Shown: positions 15,619 to 25,108, counted from the stretch's first letter. The stretch: DNA of 54,164 nt from Candidatus Anammoximicrobium sp. (GCA_012515235.1 JAAYYU010000125.1:1-54164), one strand, 5' to 3'. Translations and numbers: made by a program. The notes: generated by a model from the letters alone, not told the origin.

Positions 15619-16635
15619 ATGGCGATCATGACTACCTATGACCCTTCGTCCCAGCCCAAGACGCTGCGGGTGGCCGCAGTCCAGTTTCAGCACGCGCCGG
15701 GTGACAAGGCGGCCAACCTGGCCGTGATTCGCCAATTCGTCGAGCGGGCGGCCTCGCAAGCGGTCCAACTGATCTGCTTTCCGGAATGCTGCATCTCCGG
15801 ATACTGGCACCTGCGGCACTTGACCCGCCCGCAGCTGGCCGAATTGGCCGAGCCGGTTTTCGAGGGCGCGGCGTCGCGCTGCCTGATGGAGTTGTCGCGA
15901 CGGCACGGGATGACGATCGGCGCGGGGTTGGTCGAGTTGGGGCCCGACGGAGGCCTGTACAACACCTACGTCGTCGCGATGCCGGACGGACGTTGGGCCC
16001 GGCACCGCAAGCTGCACGTCTTCGTCAGCCAGTACTTGAGTCCGGGCGATCAGTACACCGTGTTCGACACGCCGCACGGCTGGCGCGTGGGCGTGCTGAT
16101 TTGTTACGACAACAACCTGGTCGAAAACGCCCGCGCCACCGCGTTGGCGGGCGCCGAGCTGCTGCTGGCCCCGCACCAGACAGGCGGCTGCAATTCGGGC
16201 AGCCCGCACGGCATGAAGGTCATCCAGCGTGCCGTGTGGGACAACCGGCGCCGCGATCCGGCGGCCATCGAAGCGGAACTGCGAGGCGACAAGGGCCGCG
16301 GCTGGCTCCTGCGCTGGCTGCCGTCGCGGGCGCACGACAACGGAATGTTCCTGGCGTTCAGCAACGGCGTCGGCCCGGATGACGACGAAGTTCGCACGGG
16401 CAACGCGATGATCCTGGACCCCTACGGCCGCATCCTGGTCGAGACCTGGAAAGCCGGCGACGACATGGTGGTCGCCGAGCTGGACCGCCGCTTGCGAGAA
16501 CGCTGTACGGGCGCGCGTTGGCTCCGCGCCCGCCGGCCGGAACTGTACGGGCCTCTGACACAGCGGACCGGCCGCGAACAAGACACGCGGACCGTGCGAT
16601 TTGAACACCTGACCCAAACGCCGACGCAAGATTGA
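15619..16635 (+). CDS. Carbon-nitrogen hydrolase (nitrilase superfamily amidase)
   Basis: This is a cytoplasmic enzyme of 338 residues (335 if the second ATG at 15628 is used) cleaving a C-N bond of an amide or carbamoyl substrate. The Glu-Lys-Cys triad is visible: Glu in FPECCISGYW, Lys in RHRKLHVF and Cys in LICYDNN. The alpha-beta-beta-alpha fold order VAAVQFQHAPGDK ... VGVLICYD ... MILDPYGRILVETW is standard. The substrate is not predictable. There is no convincing SD; a TACGAT hexamer at 15615-15620 overlaps the first ATG and would place a transcription start at about the second ATG, which raises the possibility of a leaderless message beginning at 15628. It converges on aroH with about 115 bp between. 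Confidence 0.88.
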   Translation: MAIMTTYDPSSQPKTLRVAAVQFQHAPGDKAANLAVIRQFVERAASQAVQLICFPECCISGYWHLRHLTRPQLAELAEPVFEGAASRCLMELSRRHGMTIGAGLVELGPDGGLYNTYVVAMPDGRWARHRKLHVFVSQYLSPGDQYTVFDTPHGWRVGVLICYDNNLVENARATALAGAELLLAPHQTGGCNSGSPHGMKVIQRAVWDNRRRDPAAIEAELRGDKGRGWLLRWLPSRAHDNGMFLAFSNGVGPDDDEVRTGNAMILDPYGRILVETWKAGDDMVVAELDRRLRERCTGARWLRARRPELYGPLTQRTGREQDTRTVRFEHLTQTPTQD

Positions 16636-16752
16636 ATCCGGAGTGCCACGCACCAATCGCCACGCCGCAGACTCCCGCACCGCCCCCCGATCACCGCTGC
16701 CCTCCACGGATCGCCACTTGCCGCCTACCGCTTTCCGATCACCGCTTCCTTG

Positions 16753-17202
16753 TCACGGGCTCACGGCTCCCCCCCACGCCTCGTGGTTCGCCATATACTC
16801 CTGGATCCAGCGTTCGAGTTCTTGATAGTCGACGGGCGGCAATTGGCTCAAATCAGGGCGGAGGCGTTTAGCATCCTTGAGATAGGGGTGGACGATATCG
16901 CTTTGCGACTTGTCCGTGTTCCAATTGATCAGGATGCGGATGCATCGCTGCAGCGAGCCGGGGACGTGGACTTCGTAACCGCACAGCAGCGGCACTTCGA
17001 GCCAGCCCAACTGACGCGCGGCGAGGGCCGGGAATTCGGCGTCCAGATCCGTCGTGACCGAAAAGTAGGCGTGGGCGACATCCTCCGGTTCGATGCCGTT
17101 CAAGCGGATCATCAGCGCCAGTAGATTTCGCGTCTCGGTCAGAATCTCTTCGCGGGTATTGGCTTGCACCGTGGTGGCCCCACGGACTCCTCGGCACGGC
17201 AT
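16753..17202 (-). CDS. aroH: Monofunctional chorismate mutase, AroH class
   Basis: This 149-residue trimeric cytoplasmic enzyme converts chorismate to prephenate for Phe/Tyr synthesis. It opens with [20 protein letters not shown]; Arg4/Arg7 and the GATTV stretch are the AroH signature. It continues with [20 protein letters not shown] and [20 protein letters not shown], matching the Bacillus subtilis-type active site (Arg, Glu, Arg in the last block). After the usual ~120 residues there is a C-terminal extension of about 25 residues ending [16 protein letters not shown] lies about 12 nt before the ATG. The other shikimate gene in the window, aroB, is 18 kb away and not linked. Confidence 0.93.
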   Translation of the reverse strand: MPCRGVRGATTVQANTREEILTETRNLLALMIRLNGIEPEDVAHAYFSVTTDLDAEFPALAARQLGWLEVPLLCGYEVHVPGSLQRCIRILINWNTDKSQSDIVHPYLKDAKRLRPDLSQLPPVDYQELERWIQEYMANHEAWGGAVSP

Positions 17203-17585
17203 GTGAGTAGGCTCTCCTGTTGCTTGGCTTCAGGAACAACTGTCTGGCTTAACTTGTTGTGCCGCAAGCGGTTGAGAAGGACAGGCTGCTGAGCGGGCCC
17301 CGCATGGACCGACCATCGAATGAATCTCTTGAACCGCGTGCGAGACTCCACAATACACAAGTTTCTTCAGAAAATGTAGTGTATGATTCGAGTTCGAGGC
17401 GGACAACGGGTACGCCGTCATTTCCCAAAACGGGGGGTAGAAAAATCAGCCCAAGGCCGAGTCCCCCAGGTTTCGCGACTCAAAAATGCCGAAATCCCGT
17501 TTGGCGCTGGCGGAGACCGCGGTTTGGCGGGTATAAGAGGGCCTGACGGTCACGGATTTCTGATGGCCCTGTGGGGAGAGAACCT
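17203..17585. other. Intergenic stretch between divergent aroH and rsmG
   Basis: About 380 bp without a credible gene. It is AT-richer around 17345-17430 and contains TATGAT (17379-17384 region) that could serve as a -10 element for rsmG, but no good -35 partner is seen. I found no RNA gene or strong palindrome in it. Confidence 0.4.
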
Positions 17586-18254
17586 TTGAGCGATTGCGAC
17601 GCTGAGACCCTGGCTACGACGTTGGCTCGATACGGCCTGGAGCTTTCCGGGCGGCAAGCAGACTTGCTGGACCGGTATTGCCGGCTGCTCTGGGACTGGA
17701 ACGCCAAACTGAATCTGACCCGGCATACAGATTACGACAAATTCGTCAGTCGCGACCTGGTCGACAGCCGGGAGATCAGCTGCTTGCTGGAACCCGGCCA
17801 GACGGTGCTGGACGTCGGCACCGGGGGCGGCGTGCCGGGAATCGTCTTGGCCATTCTGCGGCCCGATCTGCGCGTTTCGCTATGCGAGTCCGTAGCCAAA
17901 AAAGCCCGTGCCGTCGAGGAGATCGTGCGTGCTCTTGAGTTGCCCCTGACAGTGCATCACGACCGGGCTGAGAAAGTCGTGGAAAGCCGCCGGTTCGACG
18001 TCCTGGTCGCGCGGGCCGTCGGGCCGTTGTGGAAGATCTGCAAGTGGTTCCAGCCGCACTGGGACAAGTTCGGTTGCCTGCTGGCCGTGAAGGGGCCGCG
18101 GTGGATCGAGGAACGCGGCGAGGCGCGCCATCGCGGACTGTTGCGGCCGGTCGAATTGCGGAAAGCCGCGACCTACCGGATGCCTGGCACGGAGTCGGAG
18201 AGCGTCATCCTGCGGCTGTGCGTCAAGCCGCGCGAGAAAGCCGCGGGCGATTGA
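17586..18254 (+). CDS. rsmG: 16S rRNA (guanine527-N7)-methyltransferase
   Basis: RsmG methylates G527 in the 530 loop of 16S rRNA using S-adenosylmethionine; loss gives low-level streptomycin resistance in other bacteria. The Rossmann core is clear: VLDVGTGGGVPGIVLAILRP is the SAM-binding motif, preceded by LDRYCRLLWDWNAKLNLT, the family N-terminal helix, and followed by VLVARAVGPL. The open frame allows GTG at 17571, but GGGGAGAG at 17572-17579 lies 6 nt before a TTG at 17586, so I place the start there (222 residues). Unlike many bacteria it is not next to mnmG or parAB, so it is a lone gene here. Confidence 0.93.
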   Translation: MSDCDAETLATTLARYGLELSGRQADLLDRYCRLLWDWNAKLNLTRHTDYDKFVSRDLVDSREISCLLEPGQTVLDVGTGGGVPGIVLAILRPDLRVSLCESVAKKARAVEEIVRALELPLTVHHDRAEKVVESRRFDVLVARAVGPLWKICKWFQPHWDKFGCLLAVKGPRWIEERGEARHRGLLRPVELRKAATYRMPGTESESVILRLCVKPREKAAGD

Positions 18255-18361
18255 GTCCACGCGCCTCCGGCCCCGCCGACGAGTCTGACGTCGGGGGGCA
18301 TCGGCAGGCATTTCGTCTGCCGCCGATGCGGGAACGAAATCGGTCGCAGACGATCCGTCGT

Positions 18362-20848
18362 TCATTCGATGCGATGCAATCCGACGTCGTCCAGGAAGAC
18401 TTGGCCGCCCTCCTGGAAGCCGTCGACGATGGGAACCAGACGCACCCGGACCACTCGGCTGGCTTCGATCTTCTCAGGGATCTCCAGGCCCAGCGTGACC
18501 AGCGTCCAGCGGCCGGACGGCGGCTGGATGCGCCCGGACGAGAAGCCCGGCAGGTTGCGGCCTTGTTCGTCCAGTGGCGTCACCGACAATTCGACGGTTC
18601 CCGGACTTGTTTGCCCGGCCGGCGCGTGGATCCAGGCGATGGCGACGTAGCGGCCGGGTTGGGCAGCCGCGAGTGTCTGGACCGGCCCGCCACGGAGCAT
18701 CGCGTCGCACAGCAGGCTGTAATCGCCGGAATGCGCCACCTCGCGACTGCGCACCATGCGGCCCACGGGTTTTTCTGGCGGCACGTCGGGTTTGCGCCAG
18801 TAGGACCAACCGGCGGCCTGTCCGTCGCGGCCCTCCTCGAACGACGGATTGCCGCTGACCCGTTGCGTCTCGCCGTCGGCCCAGGCCAGCAGCACTGCAG
18901 CCTGCTGGCGCACCAACTCCGTTTTCCCGTCGGCGGCCAATTCCTGCACCCGCTGGCGGACACGATTGTCGCCTTTCACAACCCAGTCGGCGACCGTCCA
19001 CAGGCCGCCGCCGCCCCAGGTGAGGCCTGACAGGGCCGGAAACCGATCGATGCCCAGCGGGTTGATCAGGACCGGGTCCTTGGGAAATACGTCCAGCGCC
19101 AGCTGCCGCCGGCGCTGGGCCATCTCCAGGCCGCTCGCGGCCGAGTCCAAGACCGCCAGCGCGTCGGCTTCCGTGTCGGCCGGCAGCCGTTGGACTTTCG
19201 CATGGGCCAGGTACGCCAGGGCCGAGGCTTCGTAGTACTGGAACGCCTTCTCCAACAGCCGCGCCCGAGCCCGCTGACGATCGGTCTGGCAGCGTTCGAT
19301 GCAGGCTTCCAACAGCCGCCGACTCTCCGTCACATCTGCCGTCCGGACATCCGCCAGATATCCCGGCGAAGAGAACGCCAGCCAGGTTCCCGGCTTGTTG
19401 AACCAGGCCGATTGCTGAATGTCCCGGGTCCAGAATCGCTCCCAGAGGCCGTAGTATTTGGCCAGGAACGGAGCGGCGTCGGGGCCGACGCAGCGTTCGT
19501 ACCATTCGGCCAGCAGCTGGTCCACATCCTGCCGCGGGTTCCACCACAATCGCAGGTGAACGTACGGTTTGGGACCCTCGCCGAAGTTCGGGTAGATCTC
19601 GGCATAATGCGCCTTGACGCCGTGGTCCGCGGCAAACCGCAAGTAGTCGCCGGCGTGGTGAAAGTAGACTCGCGGCAGGCAGTACGGCGTTCCGTAGATG
19701 TAATCGTACCAGGCGAACGACGGGACGCTCTGCTGCCATTGTCGCGTGGCCGCTTCGCCCGCGGCCCGCAAATCCGCATCGATCCACTTCATCCGGTCGT
19801 AGGTGATGTAGGGCACCAGCCGCGGGTGGACCGTGGCTTTGGCCGGCGGCGCGGCCACGTTGAAGTACGCCAGGCAGCCAAACCACTTGTCTGGATGCTC
19901 TTTCAGGACGCCTGTGATGACGCGGTGGCACCAGTCGTAGTACAGGTCCGAGTAATCGACCCAACCGAGATAGTTCTCGTCGCCCGAGATCCGGGCCAGG
20001 CAGTCGGCGCATCGGCAGAACTTGCCGCTGTCGTTCATGCCCAGCGAATAGGAAGTCACCTGAGGATGGTCGCGGAAATACTGCGAGATGTTCCGAATTG
20101 CCTCTTCGACGATTCCGGGCGCGGTGAAGCAGGGCTGCCAGCCGTTGTCGTCGTCGCGTGTGGGCAGATAGCGGGCCTGGTCCTTCAACACCGGAAAGAA
20201 CTCCGGGTGCGATTTCGCGTAACGCGACGGCGGAAACAGATGCAGCAGGTTGTGATGAAACGACACGCGGCCGTGCATCCGGTTGCAGCGCGCCCAACGC
20301 GTCTGGGCGGCGCCCTTCAGGCCGCTCAGCAAGCGCGAAAAAAAGACCGGCTGATCCTGGATTCGACCTTCGGGAACCACGATCGTCTTGCGGCAGGGGA
20401 CGTCCGTGCCGTCGTCGCCGGGCAACAGCCAGCGGACTCCGACGTAGCGTTCCAGGAAGTCGTACACGCCAAACTCCGTGCCGTCGTCCGACGGGCCGGC
20501 GATGACCAGGTCCTGGCCTTTCGCCAGCATCACGAAACCATCGGCGTCCCACTCGGCCGGCAGCAAATTTTGAGTGACCGGCAGCCGGTTCGTTCCGACG
20601 TGGATCAACGCGGACGTGCGGTCCTCGGGCAACGCATCGTCGCGGACGATCGGCAACCTCGCTCCGGAGGCCTCGAAGACGTACTGAACCAGGCTGCCTG
20701 CAGCCGCTTGCACCTGGGCCGACGCCGCCTGGCCGATCACCACGGTCGCCGCGGGTTCTCCCTCGCCGACGATCTTGACGTCGCCAGCGCCGATGCCGGC
20801 GCACGACAGGCCGATGCCCAAGGCCAAAGAGATGATCCGACGTTTCAC
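18362..20848 (-). CDS. Secreted DUF4838 (alpha-glucuronidase-like) protein
   Basis: The precursor has 828 residues, begins at GTG with GGGGG about 7 nt upstream, and has a signal peptide (ISLALGIGLSCAGIGAG). An N-terminal glycosidase-associated domain (residues about 25-150, with EFGVYDFLERYVGVRWLLPG) leads into the DUF4838 TIM-barrel-like region: HPEFFPVLKDQARY, SLGMNDSGKFCRCADC, FNVAAPPAKATVHPRLVPYI. The NDSGKFCRCADC block is the hallmark of these proteins. The last 150 residues look like a beta-sandwich carbohydrate-binding module ending VFLDDVGLHRIE. The architecture parallels GH67/GH20-type enzymes, so it probably acts on an extracellular glycan, but no activity is proven for DUF4838. 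It stands alone between rsmG and hemL. Confidence 0.82.
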   Translation of the reverse strand: MKRRIISLALGIGLSCAGIGAGDVKIVGEGEPAATVVIGQAASAQVQAAAGSLVQYVFEASGARLPIVRDDALPEDRTSALIHVGTNRLPVTQNLLPAEWDADGFVMLAKGQDLVIAGPSDDGTEFGVYDFLERYVGVRWLLPGDDGTDVPCRKTIVVPEGRIQDQPVFFSRLLSGLKGAAQTRWARCNRMHGRVSFHHNLLHLFPPSRYAKSHPEFFPVLKDQARYLPTRDDDNGWQPCFTAPGIVEEAIRNISQYFRDHPQVTSYSLGMNDSGKFCRCADCLARISGDENYLGWVDYSDLYYDWCHRVITGVLKEHPDKWFGCLAYFNVAAPPAKATVHPRLVPYITYDRMKWIDADLRAAGEAATRQWQQSVPSFAWYDYIYGTPYCLPRVYFHHAGDYLRFAADHGVKAHYAEIYPNFGEGPKPYVHLRLWWNPRQDVDQLLAEWYERCVGPDAAPFLAKYYGLWERFWTRDIQQSAWFNKPGTWLAFSSPGYLADVRTADVTESRRLLEACIERCQTDRQRARARLLEKAFQYYEASALAYLAHAKVQRLPADTEADALAVLDSAASGLEMAQRRRQLALDVFPKDPVLINPLGIDRFPALSGLTWGGGGLWTVADWVVKGDNRVRQRVQELAADGKTELVRQQAAVLLAWADGETQRVSGNPSFEEGRDGQAAGWSYWRKPDVPPEKPVGRMVRSREVAHSGDYSLLCDAMLRGGPVQTLAAAQPGRYVAIAWIHAPAGQTSPGTVELSVTPLDEQGRNLPGFSSGRIQPPSGRWTLVTLGLEIPEKIEASRVVRVRLVPIVDGFQEGGQVFLDDVGLHRIE

Positions 20849-21003
20849 GAGTGGCCCCCTTTCCGCTGGTTACAACGCTGTCCAACCTGCCTGACTTCTG
20901 GGATCAGCCGCAGGGCGTCAGCCCCGGTCTTCCCGACGCGGAAATCGGGACGAGCGTCCTTCGGCGAATTCGTTCAACTCCAGATTCCCGTGGCGACGAC
21001 GCA

Positions 21004-22293
21004 CTAGCCCAACGTTTCCAAGGTTGCTTGTGCCGCGGCGATCGTGGCGTCGATGTCGGCCTCGGTGTGCGCCGCGGAGACAAACAAGGCTTCGAACTGG
21101 CTGCACGGCAGGTACACGCCGCGTTCGATCATGCCCCAGAAGTACTTGGCGTAACGTTCCCGGTCGCTGCGGCTGGCCACCTCCCAATCGGTTACCGCGT
21201 CGGGGTTGAAGAACAGGGTCATCATGCTGCCCACACGCGCCAGGCTGTGGGGAATGCCAGCTCGTCTCGCCGCGGAACAGAGCCCGGCCGCCAACCGGGC
21301 GCTGATCTGCTCCAGATGCTCGTAAGGCGATTCGTCTCGCAACGTCTGCAGCGTCGCGATGCCGCACGCCGTGGCGACGGGATTGCCGCTCAACGTCCCG
21401 GCCTGAAAGACCTTTCCGGCAGGCAGCACGTGGGCCATGATTTCGGCTTTTCCTCCGTACGCCCCGATCGGCATGCCGCCGCCGACAATCTTGCCCAGCG
21501 TGGTGAGGTCGGGCGTGATGCCGAGCATCGACTGCGCCCCGCCGTAGGCCACACGGAAGCCTGTCATGACCTCGTCAAAAATCAACACCGCGCCATGCTG
21601 CTCCGTCAGCCGCCGGGCCGCTTGCAAGAACTCTGCCGTGGGCACCACGCAGCCCATGTTGCCGACCACCGGCTCCAGGATCACGCCTGCGATCCGGCGG
21701 CCGTGCTCGGCGAACGCGGCGTGCAGTCCCGCCGCGTCGTTGTAGCGCAGGACCAACGTGTCGCGGCTGGTCCCGGCCGTCACGCCCGGCGAATCGGGCA
21801 CGGCCAGCGTGGCTGCGGAACTGCCCGCAGCGACCAGCAGGCTGTCGACGTGGCCGTGATAGTTGCCCGCAAATTTGACAATCACATCCCGGCCGGTATA
21901 GCCGCGTGCCAGCCGAATGGCGCTCATCGTGGCCTCGGTGCCGGAACTCACCAGCCGCACCATTTCGATCGACGGCAGGGCGGCGTGGATCAGTTCGGCC
22001 AGCGTGCCCTCCTCCTCCGTCGGCGCGCCGAAACTCATCGCGCGGTCCAGCGCTTCGCGCACCGCGGCCACGACCCGCGGGTGACGGTGTCCCAGGATCA
22101 TGGGGCCCCAGGAGCCGATGTAGTCGATGTAGCGGTTGCCGTCGACGTCCTCCAGATACGCGCCTTCGGCGCTGCGGAAGACAATCGGTTCGCCGCCCAC
22201 CGCGCCGAACGCGCGGGCCGGACTATTGACGCCGCCCGGGATCAACTGCTTGGCCCGGCGGAAAATCTCGTGACTCTTGGTGCGAGGGTTCAT
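21004..22293 (-). CDS. hemL: Glutamate-1-semialdehyde 2,1-aminomutase
   Basis: This PLP enzyme makes 5-aminolevulinate from glutamate-1-semialdehyde in C5-pathway haem synthesis. The protein (429 residues) begins MNPRTKSHEIFRRAKQLIPG, the typical HemL N-terminus. It shows GGVNSPARAF, SSGTEATMSAIRLARGYTGR for PLP phosphate binding, LIFDEVMTGFR with the PLP-pyridine Asp, and the catalytic lysine in TTLGKIVGGGMPIGAYGG. The same frame is open a further 95 codons upstream to 22578 without a stop, and that extension resembles an antitoxin (separate entry). ATG 22293 is chosen from family alignment, although no strong SD is visible. Confidence 0.95.
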   Translation of the reverse strand: MNPRTKSHEIFRRAKQLIPGGVNSPARAFGAVGGEPIVFRSAEGAYLEDVDGNRYIDYIGSWGPMILGHRHPRVVAAVREALDRAMSFGAPTEEEGTLAELIHAALPSIEMVRLVSSGTEATMSAIRLARGYTGRDVIVKFAGNYHGHVDSLLVAAGSSAATLAVPDSPGVTAGTSRDTLVLRYNDAAGLHAAFAEHGRRIAGVILEPVVGNMGCVVPTAEFLQAARRLTEQHGAVLIFDEVMTGFRVAYGGAQSMLGITPDLTTLGKIVGGGMPIGAYGGKAEIMAHVLPAGKVFQAGTLSGNPVATACGIATLQTLRDESPYEHLEQISARLAAGLCSAARRAGIPHSLARVGSMMTLFFNPDAVTDWEVASRSDRERYAKYFWGMIERGVYLPCSQFEALFVSAAHTEADIDATIAAAQATLETLG

Positions 22294-22374
22294 GGGCAAA
22301 CGATCCAATTCTAGGCTAGTCGTTGTCCGGTGGCTCGAAATCTGGGGCTGCCCGCTTCGTCCATCTGAGCTTAA

Positions 22375-22554
22375 CCATCGCCCCATCCGTTGTCTTACTT
22401 CGTCATGCTCCAGCGTGCCCCCTTCCTCCGCTTCACGCAAGCCTTCGTCACCCTTTTGCCGGAAATCCAATTCCGCCGTGCCGTCGGAAACCGTGCTGTC
22501 GTCGGGCAGTTTCCGTATCCTTTCTAGCACTTGCTGCTTCCCCGTCGCAGTCAT
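22375..22554 (-). pseudogene. Antitoxin-like coding remnant, in frame with hemL
   Basis: On the minus strand, ATG 22554 opens MTATGKQQVLERIRKLPDDS, followed by TLEHDEVRQRMGRWLSSDG. The pattern LPDD-x-T-x-x-D ... GL-x-x-x-x-x-G-x-L-x-H-x-EV-x-x-RM-x-x-WL is that of small (about 60-70 aa) antitoxin proteins normally paired with RelE/ParE toxins. Here there is no stop after WLS; the frame runs 26 more codons straight into hemL, and no toxin is present on either side. I interpret it as an orphaned antitoxin whose 3' end and toxin were lost, or as an in-frame N-terminal extension of HemL. Confidence 0.45.
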
Positions 22555-22716
22555 CTGGCTGTCCCTCCGCGCAAACAAGGGCCGGCAGGTTACCTCGGGT
22601 CGGACCAGCCCCGGAAGTCGAAGCCCGCGCGTTCAACTAGTTTCTTTTGCCTCCCCAGACGCTACACTGAAGTCGATTTTGCAGTTCCCTTGCCTTACCA
22701 CAGGAGTCTCCGTCAC
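22555..22716. promoter_or_regulatory. Divergent upstream region of hemL/antitoxin remnant and the ceramidase gene
   Basis: The region holds a TACACT hexamer (22663-22668) that may be the -10 element for the ceramidase gene, with TTTCTT 16 bp upstream as a weak -35, and CAGGAG (22701-22706) as its ribosome binding site. No gene was recognised in it. Confidence 0.35.
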
Positions 22717-24108
22717 ATGTCCTCAAGATACCGATTTCTCGTTTTGTGGGTAGCCTGCTTGACCGTTTTCAGCGGCCGTTTGGCGGCCGTCGCCGACGCC
22801 GCCGAGGCCGCGTGGAAAATCGGCTTGGCGAAAGCCGTGATTACGCCGGAGAAATTCATGTGGATGGCCGGCTACGCCAGCCGCGACCGACCGGCCGACG
22901 GGAAACTGACCGATCTGTGGGCCAAAACGATGGTGCTGCAGGACGCCTCCGGCCAGCGGGCCGTGCTGGTGACGCTGGACCTGATCGGTATCAGCCGCGA
23001 TCTTGCCGACGAGTTGGCCGCCGCGTTGAAACAGCGTTACGGCTTGGAGCGTCGCCAATTGGCGCTGTGTACCTCGCACACGCATTCCGGACCCGTGGTG
23101 GCCCGCAACTTGTCGCCGCTGCACGAACTGATCCTGGACGCGGAGCAACGCCGGCTGATCGAAGAATACGCTCCGGCCTTGCAGAACAAGATCCTGCAGA
23201 CCATCGACGCGGCGATGGCGGACCTCCAGCCAGCGACGCTGTCCTGGGGCAGCGGCACCGCCACGTTCGGCACCAATCGGCGGAACAACCCCGCCGACAA
23301 GGTCCCCCAACTGCGGGCCGAAGGCAAACTCCGCGGCCCCTCGGACCATGACGTGCCGGTGCTGGCCGTCCGCGATTCCGCCGGCAAGCTGAAGGCGGTC
23401 GTGTTCGGCTACGCCTGCCACGCCACCACGTTGGCGTTGTTCCAGTGGTGCGGCGATTATCCGGGCTATGCCCAGATCGAAGTGGAGCAGTCCCAGCCGG
23501 GCTGCCAGGCCATGTTCTGGGCAGGTTGCGGCGCCGATCAGAACCCGCTGCCGCGGCGGACGGTCGAGCTGGCGATGGACTACGGACGCCAACTCGGCGC
23601 GGCCGTCAACGACGTGTTGGCCAAAGAGATGAAGCCGGTGTCTGCCAAGCTGGCGACTGACTTCCGCGAAATCGAGCTCCCGTTTGCCACCTTGCCGACG
23701 CGGGAACAGGTCGAGCAGGACGCCAAGCTGACGGAACCAAAGGATCGTTACACCGCGGCCCGCGCCAAGCTGTTGCTGCAGCAGATGGCCGGCGGCAAAC
23801 CGCTGAACCCGACGTACCCGTACGCCGTGCAAGCCTGGCGACTGGGCGACGACATCCAGTTCATCACGCTGGGCGGCGAAGTCGTCGTGGATTTCGCGCT
23901 GCGGCTGAAGAAGGAGTTGCGCGGCCCACGCACCTGGGTCGCCGGCTACTCCAACGACGTGATGGCCTACATCGCCTCCCGCCGCGTCCTGGAAGAAGGC
24001 GGCTACGAGGGCGGCGGCGCAATGGTCTACTACGGTCTGCCGGCACCCTGGGCGCTGGAAAGCGAAGAGCTGATCGTCGCCGAAGCCAAACGGCAAGCGG
24101 GACCGTAG
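22717..24108 (+). CDS. Neutral/alkaline non-lysosomal ceramidase-family protein, exported
   Basis: The frame is open from 22531, but ATG 22717 with CAGGAG about 11 nt upstream gives a normal signal peptide (LVLWVACLTVFSGRLAAVADA). The mature part starts WKIGLAKAVITPEKFMWMAG, typical of the ceramidase N-terminal domain. It keeps the zinc-type histidines in CTSHTHSGPVV and GYACHATTL, and FWAGCGADQNP. The family hydrolyses the N-acyl bond of ceramides, but many planctomycete members are uncharacterised and may act on other amides or lipids. At 463 residues the C-terminal immunoglobulin-like domain of classical neutral ceramidases is absent, as is common for this bacterial subgroup. It converges on the TPR gene. 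Confidence 0.85.
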   Translation: MSSRYRFLVLWVACLTVFSGRLAAVADAAEAAWKIGLAKAVITPEKFMWMAGYASRDRPADGKLTDLWAKTMVLQDASGQRAVLVTLDLIGISRDLADELAAALKQRYGLERRQLALCTSHTHSGPVVARNLSPLHELILDAEQRRLIEEYAPALQNKILQTIDAAMADLQPATLSWGSGTATFGTNRRNNPADKVPQLRAEGKLRGPSDHDVPVLAVRDSAGKLKAVVFGYACHATTLALFQWCGDYPGYAQIEVEQSQPGCQAMFWAGCGADQNPLPRRTVELAMDYGRQLGAAVNDVLAKEMKPVSAKLATDFREIELPFATLPTREQVEQDAKLTEPKDRYTAARAKLLLQQMAGGKPLNPTYPYAVQAWRLGDDIQFITLGGEVVVDFALRLKKELRGPRTWVAGYSNDVMAYIASRRVLEEGGYEGGGAMVYYGLPAPWALESEELIVAEAKRQAGP

Positions 24109-24307
24109 TGTGCCCGCCCGGCGAACCGCTTCAGGCTGCGGAAGCCGAGGCGACTTGGCGCGCTCCAGCGGCAGCTGAGTCCGACAGCGGCCGGGCCAAG
24201 CGAGCCGTCGTCGCTGTCGTCGCGGCGTTCTGCCAACATCGAGATCGCCGTGGGCGTTTTTCGGGAATTTCGACCAAGACGGCCGCTGGGCGACGAAGCT
24301 TCCCGAA

Positions 24308-24877
24308 TCAGACAATCACGCTGGTCAATTCGCGGAATCCGGGATGCTGGCGGATGGCGTTAAAATCGTTCTCGTCCGCTGCCAAGTCCCGGTACTTGGG
24401 ATCGATTTCGAGTGCGGTCGCCAAGTGGTCGAGGGCCACCTCCGCGTTGCCGGCCAGGCTCCAATAGCAGGCAAGGTTGTAATGGACGATGGCCTGATTT
24501 TCGTCCACGGCCAACGCCTCCTGTAAGGCCTCAATCGCCAGATTCAGGTTTCCGATCCGTTTGTAGCACCACCCCAGGGCCAGCAGTGCATGGCTGTCCT
24601 CGGGATCCTGATCGGCGGAGTCCCGCAGCGGCGGGATGGCGTCGCGATAGCGTTCCATCGCCCGGTACGCCAAGCCTTGCAAATACAGCGCGTACGCCGA
24701 GTGCCGGTCGGAGTGGTCTAGCCGCTCCAAGGAGTCCAGGACGCGGTGCGCCATCGGGTCTCGCACGGCTGGCGGCAAGTCCCATTTCGACGGGCCCGCC
24801 ATCAACAGTTCCAAATAGCCCTCGGCTTCCCGAAGGATCCGGTCTCGAACCTGCCGGCGATGGGTGGAAACGGCCAT
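24308..24877 (-). CDS. TPR-repeat protein
   Basis: This is a 189-residue soluble protein without signal peptide. From about residue 60 it consists of three to four tetratricopeptide repeats: AYALYLQGLAYRAMERYRDA, SHALLALGWCYKRIGNLNLA, AIVHYNLACYWSLAGNAEVA, each with the W/L-G-Y-A-P spacing. The N-terminus (REAEGYLELL) is helical. TPRs form protein-protein scaffolds; no partner can be named. It lies alone between the ceramidase gene (convergent) and the DUF6798-like membrane protein (divergent). GGAAA upstream is a weak ribosome site. Confidence 0.85.
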   Translation of the reverse strand: MAVSTHRRQVRDRILREAEGYLELLMAGPSKWDLPPAVRDPMAHRVLDSLERLDHSDRHSAYALYLQGLAYRAMERYRDAIPPLRDSADQDPEDSHALLALGWCYKRIGNLNLAIEALQEALAVDENQAIVHYNLACYWSLAGNAEVALDHLATALEIDPKYRDLAADENDFNAIRQHPGFRELTSVIV

Positions 24878-25108
24878 GGGTGTATTTCCATCTTGAATTC
24901 AGCGGCTATGCTCTTAGTAGAGTGAACTTCGGTCCGCCCGGCCGACTGCCAGCCGGCTGGGCGGAACGTGCTCCGTTCTGCCAAGTGGTATTTTCACCGT
25001 CGCAAACCGACACGGTTGGGGGCGAGGCGGTTTGGGCCACGCCACGGCGACTGCCATCATTCTAACTGCTGTCGGTCTGAGACCCAAATGTTTTGGTTCC
25101 CACTTTCT

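Noticed and set aside
18474..20885. 803-codon minus frame and a 605-codon plus frame overlapping the DUF4838 gene
   Set aside because: Both are out-of-frame shadows; the DUF4838 frame has the signal peptide and family motifs.
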